Source of the DNA: Otis tarda
Taxonomy: Eukaryota; Chordata; Aves; Otidiformes; Otididae
NCBI GenBank assembly: GCA_026413225.1
Contig: JAPMTP010000107.1
Coordinates: 84,412 to 148,411, forward strand
Reading direction: 5' to 3'
Length of the DNA stretch: 64,000 nucleotides
Below, piece after piece: positions 25,901-34,977 of this stretch (positions are counted from its first letter, which is position 1; each line of letters begins with the position of its first letter). The notes beneath the pieces are model-generated. The model made no database searches. It had not been told where the DNA came from and saw nothing but the letters and a program-made list of their open reading frames with translations. A program made the position numbers and the translations under genes.

Positions 25901-27600
25901 TTTTTTAGTGGGTGCACCTATGCAGTTGATGGTAAACGTCGAAGCACTGTTGGTCATGAAAAGCCCGGAGCCCCAATGTCTGTGGTGCTGTAGATGCGGA
26001 GTCAACTGCCGGTGAGGAGCAACAAGTGCTTTAGTTGCTGGCACTTTTGGTATGGGAGCAATTGTCCGACTTTCGTGATTTTGGGATATTTTTTTCTGTG
26101 GGCGCTTCCGTGCAGTTGATGGTAAAAGTCGAAGCGCTGTTCATCTGGGAAAGCCCAGAGCCCCTGTGTCTGTGCTGCTGTAGATGCGGTGTCAACGGCC
26201 GCTGAGGAGCAGCAAGAGCTTGAGTGGCTGGCACTTTTGGTGTGGGAACAATTGTCCCACGTTCGTGATTTTTAGGGTAATTTTTCAATGGGCATTCTGT
26301 GCAGTTGATGGTAAATGTCAAAAGGCTGTTGGTCATGGAAAGCCCAGAGCCCCAATGTCTCTGGTGGTGTAGGTGCAGCATTAAAGTCCGGTGAGGGGCA
26401 GCAAGAGCTTGAATTGCTGGCAATTCTGGTGTCGGAGCAATATGCAGACCTTCGTGATTTTTAGGGTATTTTGTCAGTGGGCGGCCCTGTGCATTTTATG
26501 TTATACGTCGATGCGCTGTTGGTCATGAAAAGCCCAGAACCCCAATGTCTGTGATGCTGTAGATGCGACGTCAAATGCCGGTGAGGAGCAGCAAGTGCTT
26601 TAGTTGCTGGCAGCTGTGGTGTGGGAGCAATCGTCCAATGTTCGTGATTTTTAGTGGATTTTGTCAGTGCTGGTCCTGTGCTGTTGATGGTAAATTTCGA
26701 AGGACTGTTTGTCAGGGAAACCCTGGAGCCCCAGTGTCTGTGGTACTGTAGATGCAGCATCAGCGGCTGGTGAGGAGCAGCAAGAGCTTTAGTTGCTAGC
26801 ACTTTTGGTGTGGGAGCAATCATCTGACGTTCATGATTTTTAGGGTACTTTTCAGGGGAAATTCCGTTCGACTGATGTAAACGTCGAAGCGCTGATCGTC
26901 AGGGAAAGCCCGCAACCCCAGTGTCTGTGGTGCTGTAGATGCGGCATCAGTTGCTGGTGAGGTGCAGAAAGAGCTTTAGTGTCTGGCACGGTTGGTGTGG
27001 GAGCAATCGTGCGACATTCGTGATTTTTAGGGTATTTTTTCAGTGGACGGCCCTGTGCAGTTGATGGGAAACTTCGAAGCGCTGTTCGTCCGGAAGAGCC
27101 AGAAGGCCCATTGTCTGTGATGCTGTAGACGCGGCGTGAACGGCCGGTGAGGAGCAGCGAGAGCTTGAGTTGCTGGCACTTTTGCTGTGGGAGCAATCGT
27201 CTGACATTCGTACCTTTTATGGTATTTTTTTTAGTGGGTGCTCCTATGCAGTTGATGGTAAACGTCGAAGCGCTGTTGGTCATGAAAAGCCCAGAGCCCC
27301 AATGTCTGTGGTGCTGCAGATGCGTAGTCAACTGCTGGTGAGGAGCAGCAAGTGCTTTAGTTGCTGGCACTTTTGGTATGGGAGCAATCGTCCAACGTTC
27401 GTGATTTTGGGATATATTTTCTGTGGGCGCTTCTGTGCAGCTGTTGGTAAACGTCAAAGCGCTGTTCGTCAGGGAAAGCCCGGAGCCCCAGTGTCTGTGG
27501 TGTTGTAGATGTGGCGTCAACAACCGGTGAGGAGCAGCAAGAGCTGCTCACAGGGCTGCCGGCTTGAAATGGTGGAAAATGTCGGAGTCCTGGTGGTCTA
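22990..27600 (+). repeat. diverged edge of left satellite array
   Basis: The ~191-bp period and + orientation continue, but monomers are much more diverged from each other and from the main array. Typical differences are GATTTTTAGGGTATTTT in place of GATTTTTCGGGGTTTTT, GCAGTTGATGGTAAACG in place of GCAGCTGGTGGTAAACG, and GAAGCGCTGTT in place of GAAGCCCTGTT. This is the expected state of an array edge, where homogenising exchange is rare. Several monomers have an identifiable mirror partner in the right arm between 46,690 and 52,050. Confidence 0.9.
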
Positions 27601-27868
27601 GGACTGACTAGGACTATCCCCAACGTCAGACGATTGCTCTGGGCTTCCCTAGGCCAACAGGACTCTGACATTTGCCACCAAGTCAACCTGGCAGCCCTCT
27701 GAGAATGAATCTTATAAGTCCCGAACATCAGACGATTACTCCAACACCAGAAGTGCCTGCTCTGAAAGTTCTTGCTGCTCCTCACCGACTCTTCCCACCG
27801 CATCTACAAGCTCAAAAACATTGGGTCTCTCGGCTTTCCTGCATCACCAGGATTCTGACACTTACTAT
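27600..27868 (-). repeat. inverted satellite stub next to left ERV
   Basis: About 1.3 diverged monomers lie here in the orientation opposite to the rest of the left array: the plus strand reads AGTTCTTGCTGCTCCTCACC (about 27,770) and CCAACACCAGAAGTGCC. The switch lies at about 27,600-27,635 around TCTAGGACTGACTAGGA. The bases on either side (27,557-27,602 and about 27,640-27,700) are themselves an imperfect inverted repeat. The stub ends at the ERV 3' LTR terminus, and the same arrangement is mirrored in the right arm. Confidence 0.85.
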
Positions 27869-27917
27869 TGACATACGGAAATGGACTCTGTAACTCGGAA
27901 GTTATAAACTAGGTATG

Positions 27918-27923
27918 TTTATT
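27918..27923 (-). terminator. LTR polyadenylation signal AATAAA
   Basis: TTTATT on the plus strand is AATAAA on the ERV strand, about 70 bp downstream of the TATA box and 50 bp before the LTR end, a usual R-region position. Confidence 0.65.
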
Positions 27924-27990
27924 GCGTGCAGATGCACGGGGGATCGCTCCACCACAAGCGTGCATGCCCGAGGTAGAAAACCGTCCCATT

Positions 27991-27996
27991 TTTATA
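27991..27996 (-). promoter_or_regulatory. LTR TATA box, left ERV
   Basis: TATAAA on the minus strand (TTTATA on plus) within TTGTATAAAAATGGGACGG context. It would start transcription toward lower coordinates, into the satellite. Confidence 0.6.
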
Positions 27997-28488
27997 CAAT
28001 AAAACAATGAATATTCAATTGACGCCTAGACATATTCATTACCTAAACCCACCTACTCTTGCTTCGTATGCTAATTAGCTTATCAGTCCTTCGCGCTTGC
28101 GCAAATTCTCCCAATAATTGTGGGCAGGGGTCTTTGGTGGTCTTTGGGATGAAGGCCGTAGGTCTTCTTCATGGTGTACTTTTCACCTTTAGCCTAGAAT
28201 GCAATGATCCTGCAAGCTTGCAGTGTTCTTATCAGCTTGAGCTGATTCATGTCCTTGTTAACCATCTGTTTTCCTTTAGCAAGGAGGTTTATAGATGTAT
28301 TTGTGACACATGCCATCCTGGTTTTGAATTCTTCTTCTTTCTAATCACTCCCTTGAGATAATGCGAGACTGTTTCTCACTCCTTACAAATGAGTCCTTCG
28401 TCAGGAAAAGAAAAAAACAGACTTCCTCCTCCATTAATTGTTTCTCTAAGCTATATGGTTACGTGACTATGTTTTGTAACTATATTCT

Positions 28489-28930
28489 TGTCCTGGTTCT
28501 GGCTAGGATAGAGCTAATATTTACCTGAGCTGGGTGGAGAACTGCAGCTGGTAGCTCCTATGGCTGGGATAGTTAACTAATTAGCTAACAGCTGGGGTTA
28601 ATTTACCCAAATTAGCCAAAGGGCTGTTCCATCCCATCTGACATCATGCTCAGTTTATAAGCGAGGAGGGTGCTGAAGGGAGCCTCCTGCTGCTTGGAAG
28701 AAACTAAGTGTGGAGATTTGTTGTAAGCCATTATACTGTATTTGTATTGCATCACTGTTTTGTTTTCTTTTGTCATTACTGTTAAATTTACTTTTTGTTC
28801 AATCTCAACCCACGTGTTTGGTTTTTTCCCTGGTTTTCTTTTGTTTACCAAATCTCCCCCTGTTCTCTTGGGGGCGGGGAGTGAGAGAGAGACTGTGTAG
28901 TCTGGTCCCGATTGGGGCTGAACTACAGCA
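28489..28930 (+). mobile_element. solo LTR (songbird ERV type), left copy
   Basis: A 442-bp element starts TGTCCTGGTTCTGGC and ends GGCTGAACTACAGCA. It is flanked on both sides by the 5-bp direct repeat ATTCT (28,484-28,488 and 28,931-28,935), the target-site duplication. A TATA-like TTTATAA lies at 28,654-28,660. From memory, its ends and the segment CAACCCACGTG followed by TCTCCCCCTGTTCTCTTGGG resemble an LTR family common in songbirds. No internal retroviral sequence is present, so it is a recombination-derived solo LTR inserted, in opposite orientation, into the 3' LTR of the gammaretrovirus-like ERV. Confidence 0.88.
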
Positions 28931-29002
28931 ATTCTTTAAGTGCATACATATATAGTTGTGATTAACTTATTGTCCCCATTTCTATGTGGTCCCCTATATC
29001 AA

Positions 29003-29013
29003 TCCCCCTTTTT
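29003..29013 (-). other. polypurine tract of left ERV
   Basis: On the ERV strand this reads AAAAAGGGGGA and is followed at once by the LTR start TGATATA. It is the plus-strand priming site of reverse transcription and fixes the 5' edge of the 3' LTR. Confidence 0.75.
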
Positions 29014-29105
29014 ATCACACTAAGTAAATTCTTTTACTTAAACAGTTTCCCTGAATGATATGAAGCATCATACACGGTTTTGTTGGGGGGAGGGGAGGGG
29101 GCTAA

Positions 29106-29925
29106 TGTGGTAGCTTCTGTAGGAAACTGCTAGAAGTCACTCCCCTTTGTTCAGTGGATTCTGCCAGGCCTAGGGCGGACCCGCTGCTGGCCAAAGCTGA
29201 GCCGATTGGTAGCAGAATGTTCCGTGATAACGCCTCTGCGATAACATATTTAAGAAGGGGAAAACAGAAGAAAAAAAAAAGAGGGAAGAGAAGATGTGAA
29301 GAAGCTGAGCGGGGGCAGAGGCACAGAGGGGGAGGCACAGGCCTCATGGGCCTTGCAGGCCTCACCCTCTGGCCTCTTGCCAGGCTGCTGACTGGGCCCG
29401 AATCGGCCCGTGGAGGGCCCGCTGGGACAGCCATTCTGGAGAGACTGCACTCCGTGGAAGCGATGACCCACGCCGGAGCAGTTTCACGAAGGACTGTGAT
29501 GTATGGGAGGGACCCCACAACAGGGCAGGGGAGGAATGTGAGGAGGTCTTCCCCCAACCATGAAGCAGCGGCGTAAAACAACGTGTGATGAACTGACCGC
29601 CATCCCCATTCCCTCTTCCCTTTCCTGTGCAACTCGGGGAGGGGAAGGTAGTAGAGATAATGTTAATCTTGGGAAGAGGGAGGGGTGGAGGGAGGTTATC
29701 TTGTTCTCTGTCTCATTATCTTGCTGTTTGTAGTAATAAATGAATAGTTTTCCCCAAGAGGAGTCTGTTTTGCCCGTAACGGTAACTTTAAGGATTTCTC
29801 CCTGTCCTTATGTCAAACCTCGAGCCGTTTTTCTTTATATTATCTCCCCCTGTTCTCTTGGAGGGTGGGGAGAGTGTGAGAGAGAGACTGCGTAGTCTGG
29901 TCGTGATCGGGGCACAGTTACGACA
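29106..29925 (+). mobile_element. second LTR-like insertion, left copy
   Basis: An ~820-bp element starts TGTGGTAGCTTCTG and ends CAGTTACGACA. It has a TATA-like CATATTTAAGAAGG (about 29,243), AATAAA at 29,735-29,740, and a terminal ~60 bp (TCTCCCCCTGTTCTCTTGG, then GAGAGAGACTGCGTAGTCTGG) clearly related to the end of the solo LTR at 28,489-28,930. It sits between the env remnant and the polypurine tract in the opposite orientation to the ERV. No target-site duplication is visible (GCTAA before, GTGTT after), so it may be truncated or rearranged. Open frames inside it are not supported as genes. Confidence 0.7.
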
Positions 29926-30272
29926 GTGTTACTTTCTTAAACATTCTCCAAACCCATAGGTACAGCATAATAGTTAATATTAATAAAATTCCTAAGCTAA
30001 TCAAGAAGATCACAACAGGGGGCACCATAGTATTAAGGATCCCTGTTGCCTCTGTCCCAGCCCCACTCATGCCCTGAGTACATTTCCATTTCGTGCATAA
30101 CCACAGCGGCCAAGTTTAAGCCCGACCATTTAAAAGGTGGTCCCATGCTTCCTGTAAACCCAAGGTAGGCGTGAGACCACGGCCATTTGGTGTCCTTTTG
30201 ATTACAAGTTAGTGGTAAAATGCAGGAAAATATTGCAAACCCAATCACAATTCCAGTTAAACAATTGGTCAT
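29918..30272 (-). pseudogene. env: env remnant, left ERV (signal peptide plus membrane anchor)
   Basis: On the minus strand, a start at 30,272 opens a short frame with a hydrophobic stretch (CLTGIVIGFAIFSCILPLTC) typical of an envelope signal peptide. About 100 codons later, in another frame, a strongly hydrophobic stretch (VVIFLISLGILLILTIMLYL) with a short basic tail (WRMFKK) looks like the transmembrane anchor. Almost all surface and ectodomain sequence between them is missing and the frame is shifted. The final codons and stop are supplied by the end of the adjoining LTR-like insertion. No functional envelope can result. Confidence 0.75.
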
Positions 30273-30484
30273 TTTAGGATGTAGTTGTTCTAGAGGATTA
30301 GTACAGCTACTTCTGTAGATAATGTACTGCCTTCTGTGACCTACTAAAATGGGTTTTATATTTCCTATAATAAAATGACAAATAAGATATAAACTGCACT
30401 GATGACAGATTTGGGCAATATTAATTACTGGCCGGTCCTGGTTTCTTTGTCCGGTATCCTTTGCTGTGGTGTCCCACCGGTTCA

Positions 30485-30769
30485 CTACTGCTTTTGGCTC
30501 ACATACTTGTTACCCACATTGTTCCTGCCCTTATCCGTTCGAACGAGTTTAAGTCTCAAGTCTTCGTTGTTGTCTGGAGTTACTTTCCACAAGGTTGCAG
30601 AGGCTCTCTTGATCCGAGTATGGTGTATGCAGGAGTTCTGTCCCTCTACCTTAATTGCCATGTAGGTGGTGAGGAGGACTTGAAAAGGTCCGGTCCTCTG
30701 TGGTTCCGGGGTTTTTTCTGTAAGAGACATATATATAGTCCCCTGGTTGTATATCGTGAACAGGCCCAT
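30485..30769 (-). pseudogene. pol: integrase C-terminal domain, left ERV
   Basis: The frame contains TGPFQVLLTTYMAIKVEG and IHHTRIKRA, the small SH3-like DNA-binding end of a gammaretroviral integrase. It overlaps the core-domain frame but is shifted by one base relative to it. The shift occurs near GDYIYVSYRKNPGTTED and is shared with the right copy, so it predates the duplication. Confidence 0.85.
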
Positions 30770-31380
30770 CCAGACCCCTACTACGTGTTCCCATTACATG
30801 TTTTTCAATTCTTTTTGATTGTTTGTTTAGTGCCACCATATAGGAGGTCATTATTTCTTCACCAATTTGTGAAGGTGTTCCCTTTTGTACCCCATAGGGT
30901 CGGCCATATAGAATTTTGAATGGACTAAGCCCTTCTCTTGCTCTTGGTCTGGTTCGTATTTGTATAAGAGCTAATGGTAAAGACTGAGGCCAAGTTAGAT
31001 TAGTTTCCTGACCCAACTTGACAATCTGTTGTTTGATTAGGTGATTCATTTTCTCCACCTGGCCACTTGATTGTGGTCGGTAAGAGGTATGTAATTGCCA
31101 ATCTATCCCTAGATGGTGGCTAATTTCTTGTACTATTCTGGACACAAAATGTGGTCCTCTATCCGAGGACATTACCGCTGGGACTCCAAACCTAGGTACT
31201 ATTTCCTGGAGCAGTATTTTGGTTACTTCCCGGGCTTTAGCAGTTCTGCACGGGGAAGCTTCTGGCCAGCCTGAAAAGGTATCAGTAAGTACTACTAAGT
31301 ATCGGTACCCCCTTTTCTAGGGAGTTCTGAGAAATCAATCTGCCAATGTTGTCCCGGACCATTCCCCTTTCCGATTTTTT
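30651..31380 (-). pseudogene. pol: integrase catalytic core, left ERV
   Basis: The core domain holds WQIDFSELP, SSDRGPHFVS and SSGQVEKMN, giving the D,D-35-E catalytic triad with all three residues present. In this copy the 5' part is broken by a five-base C-run (31,308-31,312) where the mirror copy has six G on the complementary strand, so only the segment from MSSDRG onward stays in one frame. The zinc-binding domain lies upstream in a different frame. Confidence 0.88.
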
Positions 31381-31913
31381 TCAAGTTTCGGCCCTTTTAC
31401 AACTTTAGGATTAGTCTGGAGACAAAGATCACATTGTTGACTTACTTGTCTAACGGTAGTGTATAAGTTTCGCGCTATTATGTTCCTGATGAGATCTTTA
31501 TATAGGGCTTCTGCCCCGCCCCCCGCCCGCCCCCAGTGTCTTTTTCTATGTTCTTCTCGGACTACTGACCATATCATGTAGGAGGGAATTACTACCCTCC
31601 CGTGTGAGGGGTAGTAATTGGCCCACCCTTCCTCATTATATGATCCCTTTAGATCATTAATAAGTTTGCCGTCTTCCTTTGTGTATTCTGGTTTACCTTC
31701 TAGAAATACCTGTCCATCAGGAATTAGCGCACCCTCTACCTTGATTGTTTCTCTAGCTGCTTGTTTTGCTTCCCTATCTGCCAGCTCATTTCCTCTTTCC
31801 AATTCTGTGCTCACTTTCTGGTGTGCTTTAATATGCATAATTGCCACCTTTTCGGGAAGTTGGACTGCATTCAGGATTTTCAAAATCTCTTCTGTGTTTG
31901 ATGGTTTTTCCAT
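31335..31913 (-). pseudogene. pol: RNase H end and integrase zinc-binding domain, left ERV
   Basis: A 192-codon frame begins in the last part of RNase H (NELADREAKQA, with the fourth catalytic Asp) and continues into the integrase N-terminus. Its HH-CC zinc site is visible as EEHRKRHWG and QQCDLCLQTNP. The frame is continuous here through a G/C-rich run (31,513-31,535) that breaks the mirror copy. It ends before the catalytic core because of a frameshift shared with the right copy. Confidence 0.85.
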
Positions 31914-32679
31914 GAGAATTTAACCGTCCTCTTTCCTTCCATGTTGCTCCATGGGCATGTACCACCCCAAAGGCATATTTAAAGTCAGTCCAAATGTTTA
32001 CAGTCCTTCCCTGGGCTCTCTCCAGGGCTCGGGTAAGGGCTATGATCTCGGCCTTTTGGGCCGAGACGTCGCCTGATAGTGGCCTGGACTCTATCACCTT
32101 TTCGAAAGTGGTAACAGCATATCCGGAATGCCGCCTTCCATTTAACATATAGCTGCTTCCATCGGTGAACCAATGTTCGGCTCCATCGATAGGGACATCT
32201 TTAAGATCCGTTTGACTAGAATACGTGGTTTCAATTGTTTCCAAGCAGTCATGACTCACTGGCTCCCCGATGTTCCCATCAAGGAATGAGGCCGGATTGA
32301 AGATGTTTGTGGTCACGATTTCAACATCATCCTGTTCAACCATTATAGCTTGATATTTCAGGAACCTTTGTGGGGAAAGCCAATGCCCTCCTTTTGCTTC
32401 AAGGACCGCAGCTACAGTATGGGAAACTAGGACAGTCATTTTCTGGCCTAGAGTGAACTTTCGGGCTTCTTGAATGTTTAGAATGACAGCTGCTACTGCT
32501 CTCAGACAGCTGGGCCACCCTTTCGCAGCGGCATCCAGCTGTTTGGAGAAGTATGCTACCGCCCATCTGTATGGTCCCAAATCTTGTGCCAATATTCCTA
32601 GTGCCATTCCTTGTTTTTCGTGGGAAAATAGAAAAAATGGCTTACTCACATCAGGAAGTCCCAGTGCTGGTGCCGACAT
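31828..32679 (-). pseudogene. pol: RT connection and RNase H, left ERV
   Basis: The frame carries the connection domain (KPFFLFSHEKQGMALGILAQ, YRWAVAYFSKQLD) and the RNase H catalytic positions WFTDGSS, KAEIIALTRAL and WTDFKYAFGV. It loses frame near LNSHGK; the right copy has the same shift. A small difference from the mirror copy (IMVEQDD here, IMLNKDD there) marks a local rearrangement of a few bases. Confidence 0.88.
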
Positions 32680-32763
32680 CAGGGCTTTCTTCAGCTGATG
32701 GAAGGCTCGATCTGACTCAGCATCCCACTGGAGATCCTTTTGGTTAGCTGCTATCAGCAGGGC

Positions 32764-33213
32764 TTAACAAGCAGACCATAAGCACATATCCAAAGTCGGC
32801 ACCACCCCGTCATTCCTAAGAATGTCCGTAGTTCCTTTATAGTTTGTGGTCGGGGGGGTTTGGCATATGGCCTCTTTCCGGGCTTGTCCTAGGATCTGTT
32901 GTCCGGCACTGATCTCGTACCCCAGGTACGTGACCTGGGGTTGTAACAACACCTGTGCCTTTTTCTTAGAAACCCGATATCCCTGTAGTCTTAGGAAATG
33001 TAACAGACTCACGGTCCCAATGACACAGGATTCTTTGGTTCTGGTTGCAATAAGAAGGTTGTCTACATATTGTAACACCTTCCCTTCTTCTGATGGTGGT
33101 TCCCATGATTCCAAGTCCTTTGCTAGCTGATTCCCAAAAACTGTGGGGCTATTTTTAAACCCCTGCGGCAACACCGTCCATGTGTCTTTCGACCACTTTT
33201 GGGATTTTCCCAT
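32764..33213 (-). pseudogene. pol: reverse transcriptase palm and thumb, left ERV
   Basis: This segment includes LPQGFKNSPTVFGNQL and the polymerase active-site box YVDNLLIA, in which the second catalytic Asp of the YxDD motif is Asn. The frame is lost after AICQTP at a seven-base G-run (32,852-32,858 on the plus strand); the mirror copy has six and stays open. It overlaps the upstream RT frame by a frameshift common to both copies. Confidence 0.9.
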
Positions 33214-34196
33214 GCGAAAGCAAAAATTTTCTGGCTGGCTTCATGGAGAGGGAGGCAAAAGAAAGCATCTTTTAAATCTAGGACCGTAAACCAAGCTACA
33301 TCAGGTTTTAGCGTGGTTAATAGGGTATAGGTGTTAGCTACCACAGGGTATAGGTCCGCTGTTATTTTGTTGATGGCTCTTAAGTCTTGAACTATCCTAT
33401 AGGACCCATCAGGTTTCTTAACTGGAAGCATAGGTGTATTGAATTCTGACTCACATTCTTTTAGTAGTCTTAGTTCTATGAACCGCTCTATGATGGGACA
33501 AATTCCTTCCCTATCTTCCATTTTCAGTGGGTATTGTTTGATCCTGATGGCACTCTGTCCCTCCTTTAGTTTTACTATTGTTGGTGGTGCGTTCTTTGCT
33601 CGTCCCGGTATATCGGTTGCCCAGACTCCGGGATATACTTGGTCAACAATTCTTGCACCAATTTCTCCTGTTGCAGGGGTACTGACCAAGGATAGACTCA
33701 TAATTTGAACGTATTGGTGATCATTTACCTCCAGAGTAACTTCCCCTTGCTTAAATTTGATTGTTGCTTCTAGTTGTTCTAATAAATCCCTAGCAAGAAG
33801 GGCCTTTGGAGAATTTGGCATATACAGAAATTTATGGATCCCCACTTGCTTCCCCAATTTGTATTTTAAGGGTCTGCAAAAGCAAGCCTCTTCAGTCTGG
33901 CCTGTCGCACCTTTCACTGTAATATAATCATTTTCCAGAGGCATCAAAGCTTGATTCAGAACAGAATAAGTCGCTCCCGTGTCTACTAAAAATTTGATTT
34001 CTTTTTGTTCTTCCCCTAACTTTATTTTTACTGAGAGGTCGGCTAGACAATTTTCTTCAGCCACGTGAGCTACCGTTTTCCCTTGATTGTGGCGCCATCT
34101 AGCGTTCCTTTGGCGCTCAGGGCACTCGTTCTTCCAGTGTCCGGGCTTTTTATACATCGCACATTGATTCCTACCCAGAGGCGTCAGCCCACGCAT
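33123..34196 (-). pseudogene. gag-pol: nucleocapsid-protease-RT N-terminal fusion frame, left ERV
   Basis: A 357-codon open frame runs from nucleocapsid through protease into RT. The zinc knuckle CAMYKKPGHWKNEC lacks the second Cys of CX2CX4HX4C (Tyr instead), so zinc binding is lost. Protease carries FLVDTGATYSVLN with the active DTG. RT begins with the QYPLKMEDREGICPII segment and includes FTVLDLKDAFFCLPL with the first catalytic Asp. No gag stop codon separates nucleocapsid and protease in this copy. The frame ends at the shift in RT after ENPKSG. Confidence 0.88.
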
Positions 34197-34221
34197 TGGT
34201 TAAACTCTAAATTTCCGATTT

Positions 34222-34389
34222 TCATTTTTCTCTTACCACTGCTAGTATTTTCTTCTCGTCTTGCCTGTAACTTTCCTCTCGATTGCTAAATATTCTCCAT
34301 GCTTCTTCTAATAACCTTTCTAAGGCTCTGTTTTCAGGAGGTCTTAGTTTTTGCAATTTGCGCCTAATATCCCCTTGTGAGGGGATATT
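34222..34389 (-). pseudogene. gag: capsid C-terminal remnant, left ERV
   Basis: In the frame starting at the hairpin junction, the minus strand encodes GDIRRKLQKL followed by a charged helix (LEEAWRIFSNREE), which resembles the end of a gammaretroviral capsid. It stops at 34,222 and is out of frame with the nucleocapsid start at 34,196. Everything 5' of it is absent. Confidence 0.75.
34366..34389. other. hairpin at left ERV/core junction
   Basis: A perfect 10-bp inverted repeat (AATATCCCCT and AGGGGATATT) with a 4-base loop (TGTG) forms the very end of the ERV sequence where the CpG-rich repeat begins. The identical structure is found at the mirror position. Confidence 0.85.
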
Positions 34390-34977
34390 CGTAGCCCCTG
34401 TTTTCTCCTCGGGGCAGCCGGCTTTAGCTGATGAGAAGTGTTGGTGGGCAAATCATCCAGGGAAGCGAAGAGTCGCAATGCTTCTGCGCCGGCGGGGCCG
34501 TTACCAAGAGCGAGTGAAGAGCAGCAAGAGCTTTCCGTGCTGACCCTTTTCAAGTGAGAGTTTGGCCAGACGTTTGCTGTTTTAGTGCTTTGCTGCTTCT
34601 GCGCAGCTTGGACAAAGATCATTGCGGCTTTCGCGGTTCAAGTTGTGCAGCGAAGGCAGAGAGCCTCGTCGTCCGGATCCCCAGAGCTCTGCGGGAAAGA
34701 GCGAGACGAGAGCCGCGAGAGCTTCGAGTGCGGCCAGCTCGCGTGTGCCGGCGAGCATCCGCTGTTCGTCGGTTGGAGGACGCCTTCCTTCTGCGCGGCT
34801 GGTTCCAAGTTGACTGTAACTGCCAGTGTGCTAGCTGTGTAGGATAGCGAAGGGGCTCGACGTCTGTGTGTCCGTAGATCCGCTAGAAAGCGCACGTGAA
34901 GAGCAGTAAGGGCTTTCAGAGCAGCCGGTTCTCGTGTTGGAGAGTCGCCAGACATCTGTACTTTTAGTGCCTCACAC
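34390..34977 (+). repeat. partial 744-bp unit, inverted relative to the core array
   Basis: About 0.8 of a 744-bp unit lies here in + orientation (plus strand reads GAAGAGCAGCAAGAGCTTTC), opposite to all units from 35,013 on. It pairs with about 39,302-39,887 and so forms the inner end of the left palindrome arm. It carries GGCTTTAGCTGATG, a variant not found in the units next to the right ERV. Confidence 0.93.

Larger units (their letters stand above)
27869..29001 (-). mobile_element. 3' LTR of left ERV (interrupted by solo LTR)
   Basis: On the minus strand the LTR runs from TGATATA (ending at 29,001) to TATGTCA (27,869), a near-perfect inverted terminal repeat beginning TG and ending CA. 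It follows a polypurine tract directly. It contains a TATA box (27,991-27,996) and an AATAAA signal (27,918-27,923). Without the nested solo LTR and its duplicated target site it would be about 690 bp. It faces outward, so any transcription passing the poly(A) signal would enter the left satellite array. Confidence 0.8.
27869..34389 (-). mobile_element. 5'-truncated gammaretrovirus-like ERV, left copy
   Basis: A decayed class I endogenous retrovirus lies on the minus strand. In its own 5'-3' order it holds the end of capsid, nucleocapsid, protease, reverse transcriptase, RNase H, integrase, a deleted env, a polypurine tract and a 3' LTR. The 5' LTR, primer binding site, matrix and most of capsid are missing; the element begins at a hairpin against the CpG-rich core. 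Gag-pol motifs and the D,D-35-E integrase spacing fit the gammaretroviral group. Multiple frameshifts and substitutions make it non-functional. It is a mirror duplicate of 39,888-46,422, with which it shares most lesions. Confidence 0.95.
27430..34977. repeat. left arm of large palindrome (high-identity part)
   Basis: Read on the minus strand, this segment is nearly identical to 39,302-46,850. Matching points: ERV nucleocapsid start 34,196 with 40,081; integrase C-terminal frame start 30,769 with 43,516; LTR terminus 27,869 with 46,422. The sum of paired positions drifts only from about 74,276 to 74,293 because of small indels. Further out the mirror relation continues as a patchwork to at least ~23,570. 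Confidence 0.95.

Noticed and set aside
1-27600. Many overlapping open frames of 60-240 codons on both strands of the satellite arrays
   Set aside because: They repeat with the ~191-bp monomer, shift frame at each monomer, occur on both strands at once and match no protein family; they are by-products of the repeat.
28059-28361. 100-codon frame within the ERV 3' LTR (mirror at 45,930-46,232)
   Set aside because: It is antisense to the LTR, has no domain, and is explained by LTR sequence.
29102-29632. Open frames of 130-176 codons in the LTR-like insertion (also about 44,654-45,117)
   Set aside because: They overlap frames on the other strand, lie within an element with LTR ends and signals, and resemble no protein.
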